Of a stretch of DNA of 64,000 nt, positions 1 to 10,723 are shown piece by piece. The DNA is from Miscanthus floridulus. Taxonomy: Eukaryota > Streptophyta > Magnoliopsida > Poales > Poaceae. Each line of letters opens with the position of its first letter. Positions within the stretch are counted from its first letter, which is position 1. Made by a program: the position numbers and the translations under genes. The stretch covers positions 16,145,100 through 16,209,099 of the forward strand of contig NC_089581.1 of NCBI RefSeq assembly GCF_019320115.1, written 5' to 3'. Below the pieces are notes generated by a model that did not search any database, was not told where the DNA came from, and was given only the letters and a program-made list of their open reading frames with translations.

Positions 1-21
1 TTATTACCTGAGACACATGAA

Positions 22-876
22 TTGGTAGTACATACTGATGTTGAAACCCATGTAGAAAATCTAGACAAGGATAATAATATAGTCACTCGAAAGAGTAAGA
101 GACGGAGCGTTGCAAAATCCTTTGATGAAGACTATATTATATACCTTGTGGATGACACTCTTAGAACCATAGAAGAGACATATTCATCTCTTGATTCTGA
201 CTTATGGAACGAAGCTGTTCAAAGTGAGATGGACTCTATTATGTCTAATGGAACTTAGGAGGTGGTTGATCGGCCTTACGGGTGCAAACCTGTGGGATGT
301 AAATGGGTATTCAAGAAAAAGCTTAGGCCAGATAGTACTATTGAGAAATACAAGGCGAGGCTTGTAGCAAAGGGCTATACGCAAAAAGAATGTGAAGATT
401 ATTTTGATACTTATTCACCAGTTGCTCGTCTAACGACTATACGAGTGCTACTTTCCTTGGCTACCTCACATGGCCTTCTCGTTCATCAGCTGGACGTTAA
501 GACAACTTTCTTGAATGGAGAGCTTGAGGAAGAGATCTATATGGATCTATCGGATGGATTTGTAGCAAAGGGTCAAGAGGAAAAGGTGTGTAAGTTATTA
601 AAATCTTTGTATGGTCTAAAACAAGCACCTAAGTAGTGGCATGAGAAGCTTGACAGAACTTTTACATCAACCGGCTTTGTTGTGAACGAAGCTGATAAAT
701 ATGTATATTATCGGTATGTTGGAGGAGAAGGTGTGATCTTGTGCTTATATGTGGATGATATACTAATTTTTGGAATAATATTAATGTGATCAAGGAAGTG
801 AAAGATTTCTTGTCTAGTAACTTTGAAATGAAAGACTTGGGTTAAGCTGATGTTATTCTTACCTAAAGTTACTCAG
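22..876 (+). pseudogene. copia reverse transcriptase, broken
   Basis: The translation shows the hallmarks of the plant copia RVT_2 domain: WKWVFK-type entry (CKWVFKKK), [17 protein letters not shown]-like ([11 protein letters not shown]), [13 protein letters not shown] and SLYGLKQAP, then the catalytic LYVDDIL near 745-770. A TAG replaces Gln/Arg after KQAPK near 634, another stop sits at 256-258, and the frame shifts just after the YVDD box. This enzyme copies element RNA into DNA in cytoplasmic virus-like particles. This copy cannot make it. Confidence 0.9.
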
Positions 877-901
877 AGAAGGAAATGGTGGGGTAACACT
901 T

Positions 902-1699
902 GTGCAATCCCATTACGTGGAAAAGGTGTTGGGTCGCTTTGGATACAGTGACTGCACGCCTGCTCTAATTCCTTATGACCCAAGTGTGCTATTAAGGAAA
1001 AATCGAAGAATAACACGGGATCAATTGAGGTATTCTCAAATTATTGGCTCACTTATGTATTTAGCTAGTACAAGGAGGCCTGATATCTCGTTTGCTGTGA
1101 GCAAACTTAGCCGGTCTATTTCAAATCCAGGAGATAATCATTAGCATGTCCTTGAGAGGGTATTGCGCTATCTAAAAGGGACTATGAGCTATGGCATACA
1201 ATATACCGGGTATCCAAGTGTACTAGAGGATTATTATGATACAAATTGGATATCTGATGCTGATGAGATTTACACCACAAGTGGATATGTGTTCTCACTT
1301 GAAGGTGGCGCTGTTTCATGGAAGTCTTGCAAGCAGACCATCTTAACGAGGTCAATAATGAAAGCAGAACTCACAACATTAGATGCCACCACAGTTGAAG
1401 TTGAGTGGCTTCGTGAATTCTTTATGGATTTACCGGTGGTTGAAAAACCAATACCTGCCATATCCATGAACTATAATAATCAGACTGTGATAATCAAAGT
1501 GAACAGTTCTAAGGATAATATGAAGTCTACAAGGCATGTGAAGAGGCGGTTAAGATATGTCAGAAAACTGAGAAACTCCGGAGTAATAGCGTTGGACTAT
1601 GTCCATACATCTAAGAATCTGGCAGATCAGTTTACAAAGAGACTATCACGCAACGTGATAGATGGTGCATCGAGGGAGATGGGCTTGAGACCCACTTGA
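902..1699 (+). pseudogene. copia RNase H region, broken
   Basis: Two open stretches (902-1144 and 1163-1699) form the end of the copia polyprotein. The first contains the linker typical of the RT end (IIGSLMYLASTRRPDISFAV). The second has the RNase H landmarks TSGYVFSLEGGAVSWKS, a degenerate Glu region (KAELTTL), and the closing HTSKNLADQFTK block. A TAG at about 1142-1144 separates the two parts in a continuous frame. The protein end near 1699 fits the normal end of a copia pol, with a non-coding stretch and polypurine tract following. Confidence 0.88.
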
Positions 1700-2039
1700 A
1701 GTCATTCCATAGTGGTAACCTGCCCTATGTGATCGGAGATCCTGTGAAGTAGGATGGTGAAACAAGCTAGTGGTTGACTAATGAAGAAACCCCTTATATT
1801 AAGGTCCAAATCGTTTGAGATGCACTGTTTCTCCTATGCTATATGGCAGGTTGGTTAATTTCTTAATGTGATCCGAGTGGCTTATTAAAGCAGGGATATT
1901 GTCCTACAGAACATCCTAGAAAGAAAACACACCTATATGAATTCGACTGCTAGTCATAGTCCATGAGATGTTGGTAATCTCTAGATACTCATGAAAGGCC
2001 TCGAAGTGTGACTTATATGCTTCGACTAAAGGGGGTGCT

Positions 2040-2281
2040 TGTAGCAGCCTAGTACCATAAAAGAATTTTGGTGAAACTCATTTCGCACAAAACTGATAAT
2101 TCAAGGCATAGTCCATTGTTCAGTTATGAATGTGTGTAACCCTTATTCTAGGTGGATGTTCAACTTAACAGTGATTTGATATTATTTATTGCGTGCCCTA
2201 AAATTTGATGGTATTGTTAGTTATATTGTGGGCTTGGCCCATATAATATTTGATGGGATTGTTAGATATATTGTGGGCTTG
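2040..2281 (+). repeat. putative start of copia 1 3' LTR with short duplication
   Basis: A TG follows the purine tract at 2030-2039. Further on, an imperfect 33-bp repeat (2204-2236 and 2249-2281) carries a second purine-rich stretch followed by TGTTAG, which is also a plausible LTR start. Either TG could be the true boundary. No opposite LTR is in the window to decide, and the right end is not recognisable. Confidence 0.45.
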
Positions 2282-2989
2282 CGGTAAAAAGATTCACCGG
2301 AGAACTGAAGTAATCTTTTTTTCATTTTCTGGATTGGATAAGGAATTAGCTGGCCTCGAGTGAATACTGAACCGTAATGCCTCTGCTCCGTCCGTTCTTT
2401 ATCATCCAACGTTGCTTCAATAGTCGAAATCCATCCCACCCCAATGTTACCATCTTCATCCCAGAAGCAATTCTTGCTCGATTCATGGACTTTTCTTCCC
2501 TATGCTACAGCTTCACTCCAAGAGTTTAACAAGAGATCCGATCTCAACGAATGAGGATAGTGACTGGGCCATGGGAATTTGACTGAGAAAGAAAGGGACA
2601 GGTAGAGATAACGGGGATAGGTTGCCCTTCCGGTGCCTAAAAAGGGCCCAACAAATTGTCATACCAAGTCAGGTTGCCGCGCTTTGCCTATGAATTGGCC
2701 TTCGCACAGTCCCTTCTGTTTTCCCTCACCTTAAACTGTTGATGATAGGTGGACAACGGTATAACATTTCACCATGCTTCATTGCTGCTGTTCAATTTGG
2801 GTTCATGTTATCTAAATTTCAAATAGGCTTGGTCATCTGTACAGCCTGTTTATATGTTGTATATGTCTCGCTAATAATCTGCAGATTCCCAAATATACCT
2901 TCTGAACTACCTGTCATTTTATATGTCAGTACGCACTCAGTTCCTTGTTCCCTGAATTCAAGTACTTGAACGTGATTGCATTATTGCAG
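2282..2989. other. unassigned stretch
   Basis: No convincing coding region is visible. The part from about 2290 to 2740 has a base composition and phrases reminiscent of plant mitochondrial intergenic DNA, but I cannot confirm this. The part from 2740 to 2989 is AT-rich and intron-like and leads into the exon-like fragment at 2990. Confidence 0.4.
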
Positions 2990-3105
2990 CAGATCCAGGT
3001 TAAACTGATGGCTGACAACAGCATTGAGCAAGCATTGGTAGAGGATCCTCCTAATGTGCTGAAAAGGAAGCCGCCAGAAGGAGCTAAATGGTTTCGACGA
3101 TGCAG
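2990..3105 (+). pseudogene. orphan exon-like fragment, unknown gene
   Basis: An open segment starts right after TTATTGCAG (acceptor-like) and ends before GTCAAC (donor-like). It encodes a basic peptide containing ADNSIEQALVEDPP and KRKPPEGAKWFRRC. I do not recognise the family. The borders, and its position between two transposable elements, suggest a fragment of a host gene cut off by insertions or carried by an element. It could also be chance. Confidence 0.4.
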
Positions 3106-3194
3106 GTCAACTCCCTCAGATCCCACTGTTCTGTTAATCTATTCTAATCACATAGTCATAGATCTAGCCAGGTACATCTTATAAATGGATAACA

Positions 3195-3532
3195 TGTCCT
3201 AGTACATCTACTATATAGAGATTAGAGGGGAGGACAGCGACGGTCGGTGAAGAGGGCGATGAAGTCGTCGACGTCGGTGGAGCGGGGCGGCGCGGCTAGT
3301 GGCTTCCCGTCACTGGCTGCGCCCCTCTCTGATCGGGATTAGGGTTCAGGTTTCGGTGGGGAGCTTGGCTCAGGCGAACCTCGTACTCAGAGCCACCGGT
3401 CCCCATCTCTATTTATTGCACAGTGTGACAGGGCCCCCCAGCCATAGTGGGCTGGGCGCACCCGATCAGGGCGCGGATCAAAGGCTCAACTGGGTCGTTG
3501 GGCCTAGTTTGGGATTAAAGATCAATCTAACA
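3195..3532 (-). repeat. 3' LTR of copia element 2
   Basis: The 338-bp segment starts TGTCCTAG and ends TCTAACA, so it has TG...CA ends. Read on the minus strand, it is immediately preceded by a purine tract (complement 3533-3550, GGAGATTAAGGGAGAGAT). That is the expected polypurine tract for the minus-strand copia pol that follows. The matching 5' LTR is not visible; it would lie beyond the G2 insertion and the gap. Confidence 0.7.
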
Positions 3533-4029
3533 ATCTCTCCCTTAATCTCCTATCATCTTTCAATTTCATACCATTTACTTTTGTTCATTCAATTACAGAT
3601 TAGCGCATAGGGCATGTTTCATCGTCACGGTCAATTGCCGATAGATTTAACAACTACAACACACCACTCTATTCTAAAATAGATACTTAACTTTGGACCT
3701 TCTTTTGTCCAGGAATTATAGGCTTTTCCTTAAACCTATGCCGGCTACATGTTCTCTGAACACGTTGGGTGGTAAGCCTTTTGTAAGTGGATCCGCGAGC
3801 ATGTTTTCGGTACTTATATGCTCAAGACTTATGACATAATCTTAGACTTTATCTTTCACAACATAATACTTTATGTCAATGTGTTTGACAGCATCACTTG
3901 ACCTTATTGTTGTGAGCATACTATACTGCCGGATTATTATCGTAGTATAACTTAAGTGGTCTATAGATGTCGTCAACCACCTTCAAACCGGGTATGAACT
4001 TCTTTAGCCAGTTCACCTGCCCCATTGCC

Positions 4030-4491
4030 TCATAACACGCTACAAACTCGGCATACATTGTGGACGATGTAGTGACGGTTTGCTTTGAGCTTTTTCAAAA
4101 AATAGCTCCCACTGCGGAGAGTGAATACATATCCAGACGTGGATTTTCTATCGTCTTCCGCATAATCAGAATCTAAATATCCCACTATATGGAGTGAATC
4201 TGATCTTCTATACGTCATCATGAGGCTTTTCGTTCCTTACAAATAACGCAAGACTTTCTTTACTAAGTTTCAGTGTTCTGTTACAGGATTGTTCTGGAAT
4301 CTGCTAAGTAACCCGATAACAAATGCCAAGTCAGGGCACGTACATACTCGAGCATATTGCAAGCTTCCGATAGCTGAAGCATATGGAACCGTTTTCATTT
4401 GATCGATCTCATACTGATTCCTAAGGCATTGAAAATCCCCATATATGTCACCCATGACTATAGGAGCAGGTGAGGGACTACATTTGTGCAT
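4030..4491 (-). pseudogene. copia 2 RNase H and linker, broken
   Basis: On the minus strand, 4270-4491 encodes the RT to RNase H linker (ASAIGSLQYARVCTCPDLAF). Then 4030-4221 encodes the RNase H start (GYLDSDYAEDDRKSTSGYVF), with the first catalytic Asp in the DSDYA motif. The domain then loses frame, and its last third is not readable. Confidence 0.85.
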
Positions 4492-4536
4492 ACTGAATTT
4501 CTTTAAGATCTTTTCTATGTATGCCTTTTGTGACAG

Positions 4537-5300
4537 TCATAATACATCTTTACTTCTATCTCGGTGAATCTCGATCCCTAGAACGAATGAAGCTTCACCA
4601 AGATCTTTCATATCAAATTTTAAGGAGAAAAACTTCTTTGTCTCTAGTAGTAGACTGACATCACTACTAGCAAGTAAGATATCATCCACATACAGGACAA
4701 GGAAGATAAACTTCTCATTCTTAAACTTTGCATAGACACAATTGTCCTCTACATTCTCTTTAAACATAAAATTCCTTATTGTTTGATCAAACTTTAAGTA
4801 CCACTGTCTTGAAGCTTGTTTTAATCCATAAATGGATTTCTTTAGGCGACATCCCATTCGTTCTTTTCCTTCCATGACAAAATCTTTCGGTTGTGCCATG
4901 TAAACATTTTTCTCCAAGTCCCCGTTGAGAACTGTCGTCTTTATATCCATCTGATGTAATTCTAAATCGTAATATGCCACTAATGCCATTATGAATCCGA
5001 AGGAATCCTTACATGAGACTGGAGAAAATTCTCATTGCAATCAATCCCTTCTCTTTGCGTAAAGCTTTTTGCCATAAGTCGCGCTTTATATCTCTCTATA
5101 TTCCCTTGAAAGTCAAGTTTTGTCTTGTAGACCTATTTACAGCCTACTATTTTGGCTTATTTAGGAATTATTTCTAAGTCCCAAACTTTATTGGCATTCA
5201 TAGATTGCATTTCATCTTCCATGGCATCAAGCCATTTTGATGAATGATCACTTCTCATGGCTTCTTCAAATGAGGTGGGATCATCCTCCATTTGAAATTT
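4537..5300 (-). pseudogene. copia 2 reverse transcriptase, broken
   Basis: The open part 4537-4989 has ELHQMDIKTTVLNGDLE, KKSIYGLKQASRQWY, the catalytic LYVDDILLA near 4690, and MKDLGEASFVLGIEI. These are diagnostic for copia RVT_2. The upstream RT part (about 4990-5300) shows matching pieces in other frames with stops. Expression from this copy would be truncated. Confidence 0.88.
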
Positions 5301-5335
5301 CTCAGTGTTATATACTTCAAAGTCAGCAAGAATAG

Positions 5336-6516
5336 CTATTTTTTAACTCTTTGAGACCTTCTAGGGGCCTCCACATTTGGCACATCTTCTGTTTGAGGCT
5401 GTTGTTGCTCCCCCTCATGTGTGGCAATAGGTTCTACAGAATCCTGAAGAACAGGTTCCTCATCGTCATTCATTATTGCCATAGGCAGAATAACAATAGG
5501 TGCTGGCACCACAGTATCTTGCACTGTCGGTGCAGCGACAGCAGGTAGTGAGAAAAATGGCTCATGAATCATCGGAGTGGGCGCATACACCTGCTTCTCT
5601 TCAAGGTCAATTTCTTGAGCTACCATGCTCCCCCTCATCATTTCAACTCTAGGAAGACAGCGTCTCTCATTTCCACAAACTTTGTATGTCTATCTGGACA
5701 GTAGAAATGAAAACCTTTTGACTTTTCTGGGTTGCCAATGAAATGGTAACTTACTATTTTGGGATCTAGCTTCCCAATGTTTGAGTTAAAATACTTTAGC
5801 CTCAACAGAACTCCCCCACACACATAAGTGGTTTAGTGAGGGTACTCTTCCTGTCCACAACTCATATGGTGTTTTGGGTACTGACTTACTTGGTATTCTA
5901 TTGAGAATATGAATGACGGTTTTTAACGCCTCCATCCACAAGCTCAACGATAAGGTGGAGTAACTTATCATACTACGCACCATATCCATCAGGGTATGAT
6001 TGCGTCTTTCAGCTTCTCTATTCTGCTGAGGTTTGCCCGGTGTAGAATACTGGACTACTATGTCATTCTCCTATAAGAACCTTGCAAAAGATCCAGGAAC
6101 TTGGCCATATGGGGTATGCCAACCGTTGTACCTCCCCTCCACAGTCAGACCTGACTATCTTAATCTTTAAATTGTGTTGGTTTTCAACTTCTGCCTTAAA
6201 TATCTTAAATTTATCCAATGCTTCTGTTCTTTTTTTATTGGATAATGTAGCCATAACGGGAGTAATCATTTGTGAATGTTATGAATGAATCATAACCATC
6301 CACACTCTTTATAGGAAATGGACCACATATGTCTGTGTAAATAATCTGTAAAATTCCTATGCTTCGTTTGACATATTTCTTAATTTTCTTTACATACTTT
6401 CCTTTTATGCATTCTCTACATTGTTCTAAATCTGAGAGCTCTAATGGAGGAAGAATATCATTCTTAACTAGTCTTTCTATTCTTCCCTTGAAATATGGCC
6501 TCAACGACAGTGCCAT
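5336..6516 (-). pseudogene. copia 2 integrase and linker, broken
   Basis: Minus-strand pieces give the GAG-pre-integrase and zinc region near 6400 (CRECIKGKY), then the integrase core: YTDICGPFPIKSVDGYDSFI with the first Asp, SDCGGE with the second Asp, and [16 protein letters not shown] near 5950. The linker at 5336-5641 is acidic and ends in RRSQRVKK, as between copia integrase and RT. Frames change at about 6240 and 5990, so the protein is not intact. Confidence 0.85.
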
Positions 6517-6899
6517 AATTTCGATGACGCATCGTGAGCTCTCTTTCGTTGTCTATTTACATCCGTAGACGAAGATACATTCTCATTGTCTCACGCAATG
6601 TTCCCATCATCACATACAACATTCACATCATCACATAGTGATAAGAATAAAAACTCATTTTGTAAGATAGCAAGACCCAACACATGCATTATTAAATGTT
6701 ATATTACATTTGCCATTTCCAAAATGGCAATCATATCCATCCTTGTCCAAGCATGAAACACTAATCAAGTTTCTCTGTAAAGAGGGAACATAAAGTACAA
6801 CTCTAAGTAAAAGTGTGAAGCTATCAACAAGCCCTAGAGAAAGATCGCCAATGGCTTCAACATCTGTTCAGACTCTATTGCAACTTTAACGTGTCCTTT

Positions 6900-7530
6900 C
6901 TCTTCTTTGCGTAGTCCTCATCGAACGGAATCCCCTATAAGGAATTAGCAATATGAACAGTTGCACCTGAGTCAATCCACAAAATAGATTTCGAATACTG
7001 TACATATAGGAATTTATTTATGAATGTAATAATGTTCTCACCTTTCTTTGTTATGACCATCTTTAAGTAATCAGGACAATCTTTCTTATAATGTCCTGTC
7101 TTCTTGCAACAGAGACACTGGTCTTTCCTCTACTATGAACTTGTTCTGCTGAGGCTGATGGCAGCATTGACCCTGTCCCTTTGACTTTGAGGGAGGAGTT
7201 AGCATTATGATTCTTTTTCTTGTTGTCTTTACATAATTGATAGTGCCACCGTTGGCAGCTGTTATTCTCTCCTTCTCCTTGCACACACATAGCCATGAGC
7301 CTCTCTAAGGTTCCACTTCTCAGGCTATATGTTGTAGTTGACACCAAAAGTGTCAATCCTTTGGCAAGGAAGTAAAAATCATATGGATAAGGAACTCTTC
7401 CTTGAGAGCCAGATCCATTAGTTTTAGCTTGGATGCCAAATTGTTCATCCTTAGCATGTGCTCTCTTATGCCACCATTTCCTGGGTACCTCTCTGTCACC
7501 AGTTGATTTATCAGCTGGGTAGCATGTCTT
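6900..7530 (-). pseudogene. copia 2 gag end, zinc knuckle and protease start
   Basis: In one minus-strand frame around 7130-7060 there is a CCHC knuckle, CLCCKKTGHYKKDC. About 30 residues later, near 6980-6950, WIDSGATVHIAN follows, the copia aspartic protease active site. Gag-like sequence lies further right up to 7530, in changing frames. A minus-strand open frame covering 7063-7623 runs across the junction with the G2 LTR and is a chimera, not a gene. Confidence 0.8.
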
Positions 7531-8047
7531 TGTCAACACGGAAATTTCGTCCTGTGCCGAGGACACACGAGCAAGTCGGAAGGGTCCGCTCGGTGGAGCT
7601 AGAGATCTGCCTAGCTTCAGCACAGGGGTGGTCGATCCTGCACTCCTCCCGAGACGTGCCCATCAATTTGACCCTATAATTTAAAGGAGAGAAAGTTTAT
7701 CAGTAATTAAGGGCGGAGCATGCCAGTATTACTAGACAATCCCGAATGTGTGGCTCTAAGAGCCGAGATGAAAGGAGATCGACTAAATAGTCAATTCTAG
7801 CATATTCATAAGAATAAATTAGTTAAAGCTCATGGGGTTGTGTATGACGAATCGATTATCACTCTGGATGAATATCATTGTTTAAACAAATATTGGTCAA
7901 TGTCAATAAGATATTAAAATAATTAGTTCATGTTAAGCAATGACTATAAGTAACCGAACTCCTTTATAAAAGATACAGTTCATCATCATTCAATCATTTA
8001 ATAGAGATAAATCTAATGAACATATTAGATCTCATCTATCGCTATAA

Positions 8048-8378
8048 CTAGTGGGGCATGAGGTAGAATCATGTAGGCCGTAGAAACAACAATAGACTCG
8101 ATGACCCTAACTTATTACTAATATCAGTGGGGCATGAAGCAGAATTATGCAGGCCATATATAATAATAAGATCATGGAGCTAACACATCTTTCAACCTAT
8201 CGCTACTTCAATGATCTCGTGATGCAAACTGTTTGTGAAAGCGCTCGATATCGGATAAAATAGCTATTCAGGCATAGCGCACAATTAAGGTCATGTCCTC
8301 TCAGGAAGATCTACCAAATAACCCCCCATTCCACGGTGCTAACAGTGGGGTGTGAGGCAGAATCACACAGGCCGTGAT
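8048..8378. repeat. three copies of a GGGGCATGAGGCAGAATC-type motif in the G2 LTR
   Basis: Near-identical units of about 32 bp occur at about 8051-8083, 8128-8158 and 8346-8376. Each starts with AGTGGGG and ends with CAGGCCGT or a close variant. They are separated by unrelated sequence. They may be cis-regulatory units of the LTR; this is inferred only from repetition. Confidence 0.7.
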
Positions 8379-8702
8379 AACGGGCCATAGAACGGTTTTT
8401 GCTAGCCAATAGATCTACTCGAGATTAAACATGCCTTAACCGCACGCTATGCATGATCAAGATTGATGTAAAACAGCCGATAAAACATAACTCACGTTTA
8501 AAGTGCAGATTAGATCAGTTTAGATTAACAAACGATGGATTAAAAAAGATATAAGGCCAATCTAGATTAATCCCAATTGGACGAAGTGATATTGCTGTAA
8601 TTAAATAAATAATGGAAGTAATAAGTAATATCGATAACTTAATGAATCTATCCGAAGGAACGTCACCCTTAGATAGAGCCGATAACTTGACCTTAATCTA
8701 GT

Positions 8703-8886
8703 TCGAGCAGTGGAGGTCGACCGTATCGATGCGGCCGTACTTGAACTAGATAAGAGTCGATAACTAACTTATACCAGAGTCGCATGGAGGTTGACCGATC
8801 GATGCAGCCATACGAACAGTGGTATAAGTCATGATGGTACTTAGACAAGCAGTGGAGGTTGACCGGATCGATGCAGCCGTACTTGC
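8703..8886. repeat. three copies of a GAGGTTGACCGGATCGATGC motif in the G2 LTR
   Basis: Units of about 36 bp occur at about 8705-8742, 8783-8817 and 8850-8885. Each contains GTTGACC, ATCGATGC and GCCGTAC or variants. They lie in the transcript-start half of the minus-strand LTR and could be repeated promoter or enhancer units. Confidence 0.7.
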
Positions 8887-9301
8887 TGAAGAACTCGCCG
8901 AGATCTACTCTACTCCTACGCCTAAGGGGTGGCTGGAGCCAAAAAAAATAAATAACTGGTATTTGATTGATTGTGTGTCTTGTTACAATAGCCGAGGGTT
9001 TATATTTATACCCTAGGGCTGATAAGAGTCCTAAACGAACATGACTAGATAACAAAAACAAATATAGATATGGACTCCAACTTTCTTATGCAGAGTCCTT
9101 GCTGATGAAGCTTCCTTGTTTGATACGTGTCCTTGTTTCTTTCATCCTGATATGCACCTGGACATCATGTCTCTCTTAAATATATTAAATAATATTTCCT
9201 ATCCGCTCGTAAATATCCCTTAATTAGGAGACTTTCTTGCTTTTGACATCATCGGCTGATCTCTTTCTCTAGGATAAGCTAAACCAAATTTTGGGTAAAC
9301 A

Positions 9302-9723
9302 CAGCCCCCCTAGTTCAAAGTATGAGTTTTCATGCTTCGAACTATTTTGATCCGATGGTCTTCTTTTCCCCAGCCGTGACATTTGATCGCAATCACTAAA
9401 GTTGCATCGGCTCCATCTTTTTTATCTTGATAACTTCAAAATTGATCTTTCTCTGCAACTCGTTCATCTGCTTTAGCCGATTAGGAGCTGGCCCCCGAGT
9501 TTGATCATAGCAATACAAGTTAATCGGCAATACAAAAATATGCTGCATAAAAGTTCAGGCATTCTAGCCGATAGTCTTCTTCCAAGGAGCCAGGAATTTA
9601 CTAGCAGCATTACCTTATTCCAAGCCACACCTACACATGTGAACTTTGAAGTGTCTACCATCCCATCCTGGGTGGTTGAGTAAGAATGGATTAGAATCCA
9701 GTCATCATTGCTTCCCCTGCTCA
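9302..9723 (-). mobile_element. G2 internal region next to its 3' LTR
   Basis: This holds the polypurine tract at 9302-9311 (minus strand) and about 410 bp of non-coding sequence before the gap. No coding sequence was recognised. In this kind of element it corresponds to the untranslated stretch downstream of pol. Confidence 0.6.
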
Positions 9724-9823
9724 NNNNNNNNNNNNNNNNNNNNNNNNNNNNNNNNNNNNNNNNNNNNNNNNNNNNNNNNNNNNNNNNNNNNNNNNNNNNN
9801 NNNNNNNNNNNNNNNNNNNNNNN
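9724..9823. other. assembly gap of 100 N
   Basis: Exactly 100 N, the usual placeholder for a gap of unknown size. The sequences on the two sides belong to different retroelements in opposite orientation, so order and distance are not supported by sequence here. Confidence 0.99.
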
Positions 9824-10690
9824 GGGAGACGAACCCCGGTATATGGCTCGAAGACTTCTAGCTCGCCTATCAAGCCAAAGGAGTGGATGATGACTGCTTC
9901 ATCATCCAGTACCTCCCCATCTGCGTGGGGGAGCATATTTGAGCATGCCATGAATTCCTTCTGCCCGACAGCATCCGCGACTGGGTGGACCTCAAGAGGG
10001 TCTTCGTCGGAAATTTCTAGGGGACGTATGTCCGTCCTGGGAATTCCTAGGACCTTCAAGAGCTGCTAGTAGGAGCCCAATGAGTCCCTACAGGATTACA
10101 TCTGTAGGTTTTTAAAGCAGTGCAACTCCCGGCCTGATGTGATAGACGCGGACGTCGTCGGCGCATTCCTCTCTGGGACAACCTGCAAGTCCCTAATTCA
10201 CAAGCTTGGCTGTGTTAAGCCCTGTACCACCCGTGACCTACTCAACATCGCCACGAATCATGCCTCCGATGAGGAGGCGGTCGGGGCGGTCTTCAGCGAC
10301 AGTCGGGATAGGGGCAAGGCCAAGCGCAAGGGCCCCTCCACACAAAAGGGTAAGAAGAACAAGAGGGATCGACATCAAACGACCAACCCTGCTTTGGTTG
10401 CCGTGGCCGATCGTGCGAGCAAGCTGTCCCAGCAGGGCCAGCCCGACCACTTCGACAGGCTCATAGAGAGTCCATACACCAACCACGCCTATCCCATCAA
10501 ACACCTCTATAAGGACTGCGAGCTCCTCAAGCACTTCCTATGGCAAGCCACCAAACCAAAGGAAGGGAAATGCAAAGATGAGTCGGCCATGAAAGGAGGC
10601 ACAACGAGTAAGGATGAAGACGGCTTCCCCAACCCCGAGGAATGCCTCATGATCTTTGGGGGATTTGACGCTATCCACTCTAAGCTCTAG
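9824..10690 (+). pseudogene. G1 gag, broken
   Basis: The first 300 bp read as a gag with stops (GVDDDCFIIQYLP, RDWVDLKRVFVGNF, GTYVRPGNS). Then 10139-10690 is open, with NALPD-like to DADVVGAFLSGTTCKSLIHK, a basic stretch and a PYTNHAYPIKHLYKDC region. These blocks are typical of the Retrotrans_gag protein in grass Tat elements. It forms the particle that packages element RNA. The start codon is lost in the gap. Confidence 0.85.
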
Positions 10691-10723
10691 CACAAGGTAC
10701 GCTATAGAGAGGCATGCACCACC

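Larger units (their letters stand above)
1..2039 (+). mobile_element. Ty1/copia element 1, 3' part of internal region (decayed)
   Basis: This is the downstream part of a plus-strand copia polyprotein. Reverse transcriptase is followed by RNase H, the usual copia order. The 5' part (gag, protease, integrase) lies left of the window. The reading frame is broken by several stops and at least one frameshift (near 255, 634, 775-900 and 1142), so the copy is dead. A purine-rich tract ending at about 2039 precedes a TG dinucleotide, consistent with the polypurine tract and the start of a 3' LTR. Confidence 0.9.
3533..7530 (-). mobile_element. Ty1/copia element 2 internal region (decayed)
   Basis: Reading right to left, the order is gag with zinc knuckle, protease, integrase, reverse transcriptase, RNase H, non-coding tail and polypurine tract. 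This is a complete copia gene order apart from the start of gag. Many stops and frameshifts fragment the polyprotein. The gag part is cut at 7530 by the LTR of the gypsy element G2. Confidence 0.88.
7531..9301 (-). repeat. 3' LTR of minus-strand gypsy element G2
   Basis: The segment starts TGTCAACACGG and ends TGGGTAAACA. On the minus strand, the sequence immediately before it is an AGGGGGGCTG polypurine tract (complement 9302-9311), so this is the 3' LTR of a minus-strand element. It interrupts copia 2 at 7530. The five bases at 7526-7530 (GTCTT) are the expected target duplication, whose partner would lie beyond the gap. Inside are two families of internal repeats, listed separately. Confidence 0.78.

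Noticed and set aside
7063..7623. 186-codon minus-strand frame
   Set aside because: It spans the junction of the G2 LTR and copia 2 gag, and reads the zinc knuckle in the wrong frame.
9646..10059. Frames crossing the N run
   Set aside because: They include untranslatable N bases and join two unrelated elements.
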